A stretch of DNA of 64,000 nt, taken from NCBI GenBank assembly GCA_963978545.1, contig OZ021721.1, positions 37,497,348-37,561,347 on the forward strand. The letters run 5' to 3'. Origin of the DNA: Linyphia triangularis (lineage: Eukaryota > Arthropoda > Arachnida > Araneae > Linyphiidae). The notes under the pieces were generated by a model. That model was not told the DNA's origin, ran no database searches, and saw only the letters and a list, made by a program, of their open reading frames with translations. Each line of letters begins with the position of its first letter. Position 1 is the stretch's first letter. The position numbers were made by a program, and so were the translations under genes. This document shows positions 1-10,583 of this stretch, piece after piece.

Positions 1-888
1 GAAAACACATGGCGGACTATTCAATGAATTATTGTTCAAAAAGTAAAATTTTCAAAATTTTTTGGCGTTTGCGATATTGAAGCTTATGTATAAGGGAATC
101 TTCAATTCCAATTTTATGACACTGACTAATTAAGAAGTGGGTCTAAAGTTGGTCCAATAGTGCACTTTCAAAGTGTTTCGTTTTAAATTTCCCCCATGTT
201 AATCGTATGAAAAATTTCACACTTCTAAATTTTCAAACTTTTACAATCTTTTTGGCAGCAAGGGTAACAGAAATTATCGCCCTAATCGGTTTCCATATTA
301 AAATCGCCATTAAAGTGAAATTTTACTCTTCACAATCCAGTTATTGCACCCAAAAATGTCATCCGTTTGAAAATACTTTAAACTTGTAAATCCTTAGGCA
401 ATTTTCAAATTCTCAGTCTTTGAAATTTAATCTTAATTTTCTGAATAGGATCAAAAAATTCATTACCAGATTTTATTCTTATAATCAATTTGCTTATAAA
501 ATGGTATTATAGCACTGAAAATCGAACTAATGTAAATTTAAAAGACAGGCTGAAAACATTTTCTGAGCGCTTTCGTTTCAAAATTTCAACTTTTCATATA
601 ACTATTCAAAACTAGTTTTTTGGCCAAAATTTGGAACTTAGTTTGATTTATAAAGTGTTTTTGATTAAAAAAACACAATTTGGAACAATTTGTTGGAAAT
701 GAAATTTTCCTTTAATCCTCCTTCCACACGAAACTGAAATATTTGACAATTTTCAAAAATATTAATTTTTGATTTACAGAATACTATTTTTATATAAAAT
801 TGGTCCAAGAATGATTATAAAACATATATCCAATTCAAATTCACAATTTGAAAGGATTTGAGTCATTTTCTCGAAAATACAATTCCCC
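1..888 (+). repeat. Long unit L1alpha, cut by the window start
   Basis: It lacks 3 bases at the left. The leader is unusual (TTGGCGTTTGCG, CTTATGTATAAGGG) and the insert starts at 165 with CTTTCAAAGTGTTTCG, as in L2. The 3' half has GGCCAAAATTTGG with GACAATTTTCAAAAAT, shared with the unit at 4208. Confidence 0.93.
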
Positions 889-1465
889 ATTGAAAATACA
901 TGGCGGACTATTCCATGAATTATTGTTCAAAAAGTAAAATTTTCAAAACTTTTTCCCGTTTTTTATATTGAAGCTCATATATAGGAGAATCTCCAATTTG
1001 AATTTTATAACACTCATTAATTAAGAAGTGGGTCTAAAGTTGGTCCAAAAAGTGCAATTTTCTCAAAAAAAAATTCCCCCATTGAAAACACATGGCGGAC
1101 TATTCAATGAATTATTGTTCAAAAAGTAAAATTTTCAAAACATTTTCCCGTTTTTTATATTGAAGCTCATATATAGGAGAATCTCCAATTTGAATTTTAT
1201 AACACTCATTAAATAAGAAGTGGGTCTAAAGTTGGTCCAAAAAGTGCAATTTTCTCGAAAATACAATTCCCCATTGAAAACACATGGCGGACTATTAAAT
1301 GAATTATTGTTCAAAAAGTAAAATTTTCAAAAAATTTTCCTATTTGTTAATTTGAATCTTATACATAGGAGAATCTCCGATTTCAATTTTATAACTCTGA
1401 CTAAATAAGAAGTGGGTCTAAAGTTGGTCCAAAAAGTGCAATTTTCTCAAAAATAAAATTCCCCC
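889..1465 (+). repeat. Short monomers Sa-Sb-Sc
   Basis: Starts 889, 1081, 1273 (192, 192, 193 bp). Confidence 0.95.
1081..1272 (+). repeat. Reference short monomer (192 bp, subtype Sb)
   Basis: This is a clean example of the basic monomer. In order it has a G+C-rich block (ACATGGCGGACTATT), an A/T tract (AAAGTAAAATTTTCAAAA), a variable middle (CCCGTTTTTTATATTGAAGC in Sa/Sb, CCTATTTGTTAATTTGAAGC in Sc), AATCTCC, a conserved block (AAGAAGTGGGTCTAAAG, then TTGGTCCAAAAAGTGCA), and a 3' linker with either CTCGAAAATACAATTCCCC (192-bp units) or CTCAAAAATAAAATTCCCCC (193-bp units). G+C is 56 of 192. The length is close to a nucleosome repeat, as in many centromeric satellites; that comparison is general knowledge, not evidence of function. 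Confidence 0.95.
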
Positions 1466-2353
1466 ATTGAAAACACATTGCGGACCATTCAATGAATTAT
1501 TGTTCGAAAAGTAAAATTTTCAAAATTTTTTCCCGTTTGTGATATTGAATCTTATACATAGGATAATCTCCGATTCCAATTTTATAACACTGATTAAATA
1601 AGAAGTGGGTCTAAAGTTGGTCCCAAAAATTGCACTTTCAAACATTTTCGTTTTAAATTTTTCCCATGTTAACCGTATTGAAAATTTCACACTTCTAAAT
1701 TTTCAAACTTTTACAATCTTTTTGGCAGCAAGGGTAACAGAAATTATCGCCCTAATCGGTTTCCATATTAAAATCGCCATTAAAGTGAAATTTTACTCTT
1801 CACAATCCAGTTATTGCACCCAAAAATGTCATCCGTTTGAAAATACTTTAAACTTGTAAATCCTTAGGCAATTTTCAAATTCTCAGTCTTTGAAATTTAA
1901 CCTTATATTTCTGCCTAGGATCATAAAATTCATTACCAGATTTTATTCTGATAACCAATTTGCTTATAAAATGGTATTATAGCACTGAAAATCAAACTAA
2001 TGTAAATTTAAAAGACAGGCTGAAAACATTTTCTGAGCGCTTTCGTTTCAAAATTTCAATTTTTCATATAACTATTCAAAACTAGTTTTTTGGCCAAAAT
2101 TTGGAACTTAGTTTGATTTATAAAGTGTTTTTGAATAAAAAAACACTATTTGGAACAATTTGTTAAAAATGAAATTTTCCTTTATAATACACTCGAAACT
2201 GAAATATTTGACGATTTTCGAAAATATTAATTTTTGATTTACAGAATACTATTTTTAATTAAAATTGGTCCAAGAATGATTATAAAACATATATCCAATT
2301 CAAATTCACAATTTGAAAGCATTTGAGTCATTTTCTCGAAAATACAATTCCCC
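1466..2353 (+). repeat. Long unit L1alpha (888 bp)
   Basis: The leader has CATTGCGGACC and GTTCGAAAAG. The 3' half is the rarer type with GGCCAAAATTTGG, ATAATACACTCGAAAC and TTTTTAATTAAAATTGG, which is closer to L2 than most L1 copies are. Confidence 0.95.
1635..2329 (+). mobile_element. Reference L1 insert (695 bp), possible non-autonomous element
   Basis: Compared with a short monomer, the long unit at 1466-2353 carries this extra block between GTGCA and ATTTTCTCG. It opens with CTTTCAAA at 1635 and has TTTGAAAG at 2312-2319, an 8-bp inverted repeat placed about 7 bases inside the 3' end. GCA (1632-1634) lies before it. The matching triplet after it is GTC here but GCA in L2 units, so a 3-bp target duplication is possible. 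No open frame of enzyme size exists inside. Against a transposon origin, TTGGTCCAA at 2265-2273 echoes the monomer's own TTGGTCCAAAAAGTG block, so the insert could instead be diverged satellite, or the short monomer could be a deletion product. Boundaries are clear; origin is not. Confidence 0.35.
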
Positions 2354-2546
2354 ATTGAAAACACATGGCGGACTATTAAATGAATTATTGTTCAAAAAGT
2401 AAAATTTTCAAAAAATTTTCCTATTTGTTAATTTGAAGCTTATACATAGGAGAATCTCTGATTTCAATTTTATAACTCTGACTAAATAAGAAGTGGGTCT
2501 AAAGTTGGTCCAAAAAGTGCAATTTTCTCAAAAATAAAATTCCTCC
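2354..2546 (+). repeat. Short monomer Sc
   Basis: A single 193-bp monomer with CTCTGATTTC and a CCTCCATTG end. Confidence 0.95.
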
Positions 2547-3437
2547 ATTGAAAACACATGGCGGAACATTCAATGAATTATTACACAAAAAGTAAAATTT
2601 TCAAAATTTTTTCCAGTTTGTGATATTGAATCTTATACATAGGAGAATCTCCGATTCCAATTTTATAACACTGATTAAATAAGAAGTGGGTCTAAAGTTG
2701 GTCCCAAAAATTGCACTTTCAAACATTTTCGTTTTAAATTTTTCCCATGTTAACCGTATTGAAAATTTCACACTTCTAAATTTTCAAAATTTTAAAATCT
2801 TTTTGCAACTACGGTAACAGAAATTATCGCCCAAATCGATTTCCATATTAAAATCGCCAATAAAGTGAAATTTTACTCTTCACAATCCAGTTATTGCACC
2901 CAAAAATGTCATCCGTTTGAAAATACATTAAACTTGTAAATCCTTAGGCAATTTTCAAATTCTCAGTCTTTGAAATTTAATCTTAATTTTCTGAATAGGA
3001 TCAAAAAATTCATTACCAAATTTTATTCTTATAATCAATTTGCTTATAAAATGGTATTTTAGCACTGAAAATCGAACTAATGTAAATTTAAAAGACAGCC
3101 TGAAAACATTTTATGAGCGCTTTCGTTTCAAAATTTCTACTTTTCATATAACTATTCAAAACTAGTTTTTTGGAGAAAATTTGGAACTTATTTGATTTAT
3201 AAAGTGTTTTTGATTAAAAAAACACAATTTGGAACAATTTGTTGGAAATGAAATTTTCCTTTAATCCTCATTCCACACGAAACTGAAATACTTGACGATT
3301 TTCAAAAATATTAATTTTTGATTTACAGAATACTATTTTTATATAAAATTGGTCCAAGAATGATTATAAAACATATATCCAATTCAAATTCACAATTTGA
3401 AAGCATTTGAGTCATTTTCTCGAAAATACAATTCCCC
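2547..3437 (+). repeat. Long unit L1beta (891 bp)
   Basis: Leader GGAACATTCAATG and TTACACAAAAAG. The insert has GCCCAAATCG, CGCCAATAAAG and CCTCATTCC, all shared only with 6565. Confidence 0.95.
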
Positions 3438-4207
3438 ATTGAAAATACATGGCGGACTATTCCATGAATTATTGTTCAAAAAGTAAAATTTTCAAAACAT
3501 TTTCCCTTTTTTTATATTGAAGCTCATATATAGGAGAATCTCCAATTTGAATTTTATAACACTCATTAAATAAGAAGTGGGTCTAAAGTTGGTCCAAAAA
3601 GTGCAATTTTCTCGAAAATACAATTCCCCATTGAAAACACATGGCGGACTATTAAATGAATTATTGTTCAAAAAGTAAAATTTTCAAAAAAATTTCCTAT
3701 TTGTTAATTTGAAGCTTATACATAGGAGAATCTCCGATTTCAATTTTATAACTCTGACTAAATAAGAAGTGGGTCTAAAGTTGGTCCAAAAAGTGCTATT
3801 TTCTCAAAAATAAAATTCCCCCATTGAAAATACATGGCGGACTATTCCATGATTTATTGTTCAAAAAGTAAAATTTTCAAAACATTTTCCCGTTTTTTAT
3901 ATTGAAGCTCATATATAGGAGAATCTCCAATTTGAATTTTATAACACTCATTAATTAAGAAGTGGGTCTAAAGTTGGTCCAAAAAGTGCAATTTTCTCAA
4001 AAACAAAATTCCCCCATTGAAAACACATGGCGGACTATTCAATGAATTATTGTTCAAAAAGTAAAATTTTCAAAACATTTTCCCGTTTTTTATATTGAAG
4101 CTCATATATAGGAGAATCTCCAATTTGAATTTTATAACACTCATTAAATAAGAAGTGGGTCTAAAGTTGGTCCAAAAAGTGCAATTTTCTCGAAAATACA
4201 ATTCCCC
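3438..4207 (+). repeat. Short monomers Sa-Sc-Sa-Sb
   Basis: Starts 3438, 3630, 3823, 4016. The Sa at 3823 has CCATGATTTATTG and an AAACAAAATT linker. Confidence 0.95.
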
Positions 4208-5099
4208 ATTGAAAACACATGGCGGACTATTAAATGAATTATTGTTCAAAAAGTAAAATTTTCAAAAAATTTTCCTATTTGTTAATTTGAATCTTATACA
4301 TAGGATAATCTCCGATTCCAATTTTATAACACTGATTAAATAAGAAGTGGGTCTAAAGTTGGTCCCAAAAATTGCACTTTCAAACATTTTCGTTTTAAAT
4401 TGTTCCCATGTTAACCGTATGGAAAATTTCACACTTCTAAATTTTCAAAATTTTAAAATCTTTTTGCAACTACGGTAACAGAAATTATCGTCCGAATTGA
4501 TTTCCATATTAAAATCGCCATTAAAGTGAAATTTTACTCTTCACAATCCAGTTATTGCACCCAAAAATGTCATCCGTTTGAAAATACTTTAAACTTGTAA
4601 ATCCTTAGGCAATTTTCAAATTCTCAGTCTTTGAAATTTAACCTTATATTTCTGCCTAGGATCATAAAATTCATTACCAGATTTTATTCTGATAATCAAT
4701 TTGCTTATAAAATGGTATTATAGCACTGAAAATCGAACTAATGTAAATTTAAAAGACAGGCTGAAAACATTTTCTGAGCGCTTTCGTTTCAAAATTTCAA
4801 CTTTTCATATAACTATTCAAAACTAGTTTTTTGGCCAAAATTTGGAACTTAGTTTGATTTATAAAGTGTTTTTGATTAAAAAAACACAATTTGGAACAAT
4901 TTGTTGGAAATGAAATTTTCCTTTAATCCTCCTTCCACACGAAACTGAAATATTTGACAATTTTCAAAAATATTAATTTTTGATTTACAGAATACTATTT
5001 TTATATAAAATTGGTCCAAGAATGATTATAAAACATATATCCAATTCAAATTCACAATTTGAAAGGATTTGAGTCATTTTCTCGAAAATACAATTCCCC
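4208..5099 (+). repeat. Long unit L1beta (892 bp) with Sc-type leader
   Basis: The first 80 bases are Sc-like (TTAAATG, CCTATTTGTT), then it turns into the usual long leader (GGATAATCTCCGATTCC). The insert has CGTCCGAATTG, and its 3' half matches the unit at the window start. Confidence 0.94.
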
Positions 5100-5483
5100 A
5101 TTGAAAATACATGGCGGACTATTCCATGAATTATTGTTCAAAAAGTAAAATTTTCAAAACATTTTCCCGTTTTTTATATTGAAGCTCATATATAGGAGAA
5201 TCTCCAATTTGAATTTTATAACACTCATTAATTAAGAAGTGGGTCTAAAGTTGGTCCAAAAAGTGCAATTTTCTCAAAAAAAAATTCCCCCATTGAAAAC
5301 TAATGGCGGACTATTCAATGAATTATTGTTCAAAAAGTAAAATTTTCAAAACATTTTCCCGTTTTTTATATTGAAGCTCATATATAGGAGAATCTCCAAT
5401 TTGAATTTTATAACACTCATTAAATAAGAAGTGGGTCTAAAGTTGGTCCAAAAAGTGCAATTTTCTCGAAAATACAATTCCCC
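5100..5483 (+). repeat. Short monomers Sa-Sb
   Basis: Starts 5100 and 5292. The Sb reads CTAATGGCGG instead of CACATGGCGG. Confidence 0.95.
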
Positions 5484-6371
5484 ATTGAAAACACATGGCG
5501 GACTATTAAATGAATTATTGTTCAAAAAGTAAAATTTTCAAAAAATTTTCCCGTTTGTGATATTGAATCTTATACATAGGATAATCTCCGATTCCAATTT
5601 TATAACACTGATTAAATAAGAAGTGGGTCTAAAGTTGGTCCCAAAAATTGCACTTTCAAACATTTTCGTTTTAAATTTTTCCCATGTTAACCGTATTGAA
5701 AATTTCACACTTCTAAATTTTCAAACTTTTACAATCTTTTTGGCAGCAAGGGTAACAGAAATTATCGCCCTAATCGGTTTCCATATTAAAATCGCCATTA
5801 AAGTGAAATTTTACTCTTCACAATCCAGTTATTGCACCCAAAAATGTCATCCGTTTGAAAATACTTTAAACTTGTAAATCCTTAGGCAATTTTCAAATTC
5901 TCAGTCTTTGAAATTTAACCTTATATTTCTGCCTAGGATCATAAAATTCATTACCAGATTTTATTCTGATAACCAATTTGCTTATAAAATGGTATTATAG
6001 CACTGAAAATCAAACTAATGTAAATTTAAAAGACAGGCTGAAAACATTTTCTGAGCGCTTTCGTTTCAAAATTTCAATTTTTCATATAACTATTCAAAAC
6101 TAGTTTTTTGGCCAAAATTTGGAACTTAGTTTGATTTATAAAGTGTTTTTGAATAAAAAAACACTATTTGGAACAATTTGTTAAAAATGAAATTTTCCTT
6201 TATAATACACTCGAAACTGAAATATTTGACGATTTTCGAAAATATTAATTTTTGATTTACAGAATACTATTTTTAATTAAAATTGGTCCAAGAATGATTA
6301 TAAAACATATATCCAATTCAAATTCACAATTTGAAAGCATTTGAGTCATTTTCTCGAAAATACAATTCCCC
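5484..6371 (+). repeat. Long unit L1alpha (888 bp), Sc/L1 fusion
   Basis: It begins as the Sc monomer (TTAAATG, TTCAAAAAGT, AAAAAATTTT) and continues from about 5551 as the long leader CCCGTTTGTGATATTG. The insert equals that at 1466. Confidence 0.94.
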
Positions 6372-6564
6372 ATTGAAAACACATGGCGGACTATTAAATG
6401 AATTATTGTTCAAAAAGTAAAATTTTCAAAAAATTTTCCTATTTGTTAATTTGAAGCTTATACATAGGAGAATCTCTGATTTCAATTTTATAACTCTGAC
6501 TAAATAAGAAGTGGGTCTAAAGTTGGTCCAAAAAGTGCAATTTTCTCAAAAATAAAATTCCTCC
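6372..6564 (+). repeat. Short monomer Sc
   Basis: Partner of 2354 (CTCTGATTTC, CCTCCATTG). Confidence 0.95.
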
Positions 6565-7455
6565 ATTGAAAACACATGGCGGAACATTCAATGAATTATT
6601 ACACAAAAAGTAAAATTTTCAAAATTTTTTCCAGTTTGTGATATTGAAGCTTATACATAGGAGAATCTCCGATTCCAATTTTATAACACTGATTAAATAA
6701 GAAGTGGGTCTAAAGTTGGTCCCAAAAATTGCACTTTCAAACATTTTCGTTTTAAATTTTTCCCATGTTAACCGTATTGAAAATTTCACACTTCTAAATT
6801 TTCAAAATTTTAAAATCTTTTTGCAACTACGGTAACAGAAATTATCGCCCAAATCGATTTCCATATTAAAATCGCCAATAAAGTGAAATTTTACTCTTCA
6901 CAATCCAGTTATTGCACCCAAAAATGTCATCCGTTTGAAAATACATTAAACTTGTAAATCCTTAGGCAATTTTCAAATTCTCAGTCTTTGAAATTTAATC
7001 TTAATTTTCTGAATAGGATCAAAAAATTCATTACCAAATTTTATTCTTATAATCAATTTGCTTATAAAATGGTATTTTAGCACTGAAAATCGAACTAATG
7101 TAAATTTAAAAGACAGCCTGAAAACATTTTATGAGCGCTTTCGTTTCAAAATTTCTACTTTTCATATAACTATTCAAAACTAGTTTTTTGGAGAAAATTT
7201 GGAACTTATTTGATTTATAAAGTGTTTTTGATTAAAAAAACACAATTTGGAACAATTTGTTGGAAATGAAATTTTCCTTTAATCCTCATTCCACACGAAA
7301 CTGAAATACTTGACGATTTTCAAAAATATTAATTTTTGATTTACAGAATACTATTTTTATATAAAATTGGTCCAAGAATGATTATAAAACATATATCCAA
7401 TTCAAATTCACAATTTGAAAGCATTTGAGTCATTTTCTCGAAAATACAATTCCCC
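6565..7455 (+). repeat. Long unit L1beta (891 bp)
   Basis: Partner of 2547. The leader has GAAGCTTATACA where 2547 has GAATCTTATACA. Confidence 0.95.
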
Positions 7456-8225
7456 ATTGAAAATACATGGCGGACTATTCCATGAATTATTGTTCAAAAA
7501 GTAAAATTTTCAAAACATTTTCCCTTTTTTTATATTGAAGCTCATATATAGGAGAATCTCCAATTTGAATTTTATAACACTCATTAAATAAGAAGTGGGT
7601 CTAAAGTTGGTCCAAAAAGTGCAATTTTCTCGAAAATACAATTCCCCATTGAAAACACATGGCGGACTATTAAATGAATTATTGTTCAAAAAGTAAAATT
7701 TTCAAAAAAATTTCCTATTTGTTAATTTGAAGCTTATACATAGGAGAATCTCCGATTTCAATTTTATAACTCTGACTAAATAAGAAGTGGGTCTAAAGTT
7801 GGTCCAAAAAGTGCTATTTTCTCAAAAATAAAATTCCCCCATTGAAAATACATGGCGGACTATTCCATGATTTATTGTTCAAAAAGTAAAATTTTCAAAA
7901 CATTTTCCCGTTTTTTATATTGAAGCTCATATATAGGAGAATCTCCAATTTGAATTTTATAACACTCATTAATTAAGAAGTGGGTCTAAAGTTGGTCCAA
8001 AAAGTGCAATTTTCTCAAAAACAAAATTCCCCCATTGAAAACACATGGCGGACTATTCAATGAATTATTGTTCAAAAAGTAAAATTTTCAAAACATTTTC
8101 CCGTTTTTTATATTGAAGCTCATATATAGGAGAATCTCCAATTTGAATTTTATAACACTCATTAAATAAGAAGTGGGTCTAAAGTTGGTCCAAAAAGTGC
8201 AATTTTCTCGAAAATACAATTCCCC
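7456..8225 (+). repeat. Short monomers Sa-Sc-Sa-Sb
   Basis: Starts 7456, 7648, 7841, 8034; partners of 3438-4207. Confidence 0.95.
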
Positions 8226-9112
8226 ATTGAAAACACATGGCGGACTATTAAATGAATTATTGTTCAAAAAGTAAAATTTTCAAAAATTTTTCCTATTTGT
8301 TAATTTGAATCTTATACATAGGATAATCTCCGATTCCAATTTTATAACACTGATTAAATAAGAAGTGGGTCTAAAGTTGGTCCCAAAAATTGCACTTTCA
8401 AACATTTTCGTTTTAAATTTTTCCCATGTTAACCGTATGGAAAATTTCACACTTCTAAATTTTCAAAATTTTAAAATCTTTTTGCAACTACGGTAACAGA
8501 AATTATCGTCCGAATTGATTTCCATATTAAAATCGCCATTAAAGTGAAATTTTACTCTACACAATCTAGTTATTGCACCCAAAAATGTCATCCGTTTGAA
8601 AATACTTTAAACTTGTAAATAATTAGGCAATTTTCAAATTCTTAGTCTTTGAAATTTAACCTTATATTTCTGCCTAGGATCATAAAATTCATTACCAGAT
8701 TTTATTCTGATAATCAATTTGCTTATAAAATGGTATTATAGCACTGAAAATCGAACTAATGTAAATTTAAAAGACAGGCTGAAAACTTTTTCTGAGCGCT
8801 TTCGTTTCAAAATTTCAACTTTTCATATAACTATTCAAAACTAGTTTTTTGGCCAAAATTTGGAACTTAGTTTGATTTATAAAGTGTTTTTGAATAAAAA
8901 ATCACTATTTGGAACAATTTGTTAAAAATGAAATTTTCCTTTATAATACACTCGAAACTGAAATATTTGACGATTTTCGAAAATATTAATTTTTGATTTA
9001 CAGAATACTGTTTTTATATAAAATTGGTCCAAGAATGATTATAAAACATATATCCAATTCAAATTCACAATTTGAAAGGATTTGAGTCATTTTCTCGAAA
9101 ATACAATTCCCC
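8226..9112 (+). repeat. Long unit L1beta (887 bp), mosaic 3' half
   Basis: Private changes TCTACACAATCTAG and AATAATTAGGC. The middle is of the ATAATACACTCG type seen at 1466, but the end returns to TTTTTATATAAAATTGG, so a switch lies between about 8975 and 9010. Confidence 0.93.
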
Positions 9113-9690
9113 ATTGAAAATACATGGCGGACTATTCCATGAATTATTGTTCAAAAAGTAAAATTTTCAAAACATTTTCCCGTTTTTTATATTGAAGCTC
9201 ATATATAGGAGAATCTCCAATTTGAATTTTATAACACTCATTAAATAAGAAGTGGGTCTAAAGTTGGTCAAAAAAGTGCAATTTTCTCGAAAATACAATT
9301 CCCCATTGAAAACACATGGCGGACTATTAAATGAATTATTGTTCAAAAAGTAAAATTTTCAAAAAAATTTCCTATTTGTTAATTTGAAGCTTATACATAG
9401 GAGAATCTCCGATTTCAATTTTATAACTCTGACTAAATAAGAAGTGGGTCTAAAGTTGGTCCAAAAAGTGCTATTTTCTCAAAAATAAAATTCCCCCATT
9501 GAAAATACATGGCGGACTATTCCATGAATTATTGTTCAAAAAGTAAAATTTTCAAAAAATTTTCCTATTTGTTAATTTGAAGCTTATACATAGGAGAATC
9601 TCCGATTTCAATTTTATAACTCTGACTAAATAAGAAGTGGGTCTAAAGTTGGTCCAAAAAGTGCAATTTTCTCAAAAATAAAATTCCCCC
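9113..9690 (+). repeat. Short monomers Sa-Sc-Sa/Sc
   Basis: Starts 9113, 9305, 9498. The third starts as Sa (TTCCATG) and continues as Sc (CCTATTTGTT). GGTCAAAAAAGTG in the first is shared with 10966 and 12821. Confidence 0.95.
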
Positions 9691-10583
9691 ATTGAAAACA
9701 CATGGCGGACCATTCAATGAATTATTGTTCGAAAAGTAAAATTTTCAAAATTTTTTCCCGTTTGTGATATTTAATCTTATACATAGGATAATCTCCGATT
9801 CCAATTTTATAACACTGATTAAATAAGAAGTGGGTCTAAAGTTGTTCCCAAAAATTGCACTTTCAAACATTTTCGTTTTAATTTTTTCCCATGTTAACCG
9901 TATGGAAAATTTCACACTTCTATATTTTCAAAATTTTAAAATCTTTTTGCAACTACGGTAACAGAAATTATCGTCCGAATTGATTTCCATATTAAAATCG
10001 CCATTAAAGTGAAATTTTACTCTTCACAATCCAGTTATTGCACCCAAAACTGTCATCCGTTTGAAAATACATTAAACTTGTAAATCCTTAGGCAATTTTC
10101 AAATACTCCGTCTTTGAAATTTAACCTTAATTTTCTGCCTAGGATCAAAAAATTCATTACCAGATTTTATTCTTATAATCAATTTGCTTATAAAATGGTA
10201 TTTTAGCACTGAAAATCGAACTAATGTAAATTTAAAAGACAGCCTGAAAACATTTTATGAGCGCTTTCGTTTCAAAATTTCTACTTTTCATATAACTATT
10301 CAAAACTAGTTTTTTGGAGAAAATTTGGAACTTAGTTTGATTTATAAAGTGTTTTTGATTAAAAAAAACACAATTTGGAACAATTTGTTGGAAATAAAAT
10401 TTTCCTTTAATCCTCCTTCCACACGAAACTGAAATATTTGACGATTTTCGAAAATATTAATTTTTGATTTACAGAATACTATTTTTATATAAAATTGGTC
10501 CAAGAATGATTATAAAACATATATCCAATTCAAATTAACAATTTGAAAGCATTTGAGTCATTTTCTCGAAAATACAATTCCCA
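9691..10583 (+). repeat. Long unit L1beta (893 bp)
   Basis: CGTCCGAATTG, CCAAAACTGTC, ATACTCCGTC and AAATTAACAATTTG mark the group 9691/11544/13398. Confidence 0.95.

Larger units (their letters stand above)
889..5099 (+). repeat. 4.2-kb higher-order repeat, copy 1
   Basis: Unit order is Sa-Sb-Sc-L1-Sc-L1-Sa-Sc-Sa-Sb-L1 (starts 889, 1081, 1273, 1466, 2354, 2547, 3438, 3630, 3823, 4016, 4208). It matches 5100-9112 unit for unit except that this copy has one extra monomer. Private variants, such as GGAACATTCAATG with TTACACAAAAAG in the unit at 2547 and CCTCATTCC in its insert, recur in the second copy. Confidence 0.9.
5100..9112 (+). repeat. 4.0-kb higher-order repeat, copy 2
   Basis: From 5484 on it runs at a fixed offset of 4,018 bp from copy 1 (1466 to 5484, 2354 to 6372, 4208 to 8226). 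It is one monomer shorter because the Sc monomer and the following long unit of copy 1 are fused into the hybrid at 5484. The last long unit differs from its partner in the 3' half. Confidence 0.9.

Noticed and set aside
1605..1859. Repeated 84-residue open frame as a real protein-coding gene (also at 5623, 18518, 22797, 29317, 34666, 43097, 44567, 48665, 51028, 56378; shorter at 207 and 16035)
   Set aside because: It straddles the monomer/insert boundary, is frameshifted in the 25 beta units and absent from L2, has no recognisable domain, and its composition is that of translated A+T-rich DNA. Copies persist because the array is homogenised.
2225..2245. Splice-acceptor-like sequence (TTTTTGATTTACAG) with GTAAAT donors upstream in L1 inserts
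   Set aside because: Such motifs are expected by chance in A/T-rich DNA. There is no coding potential on either side and no consistent exon.
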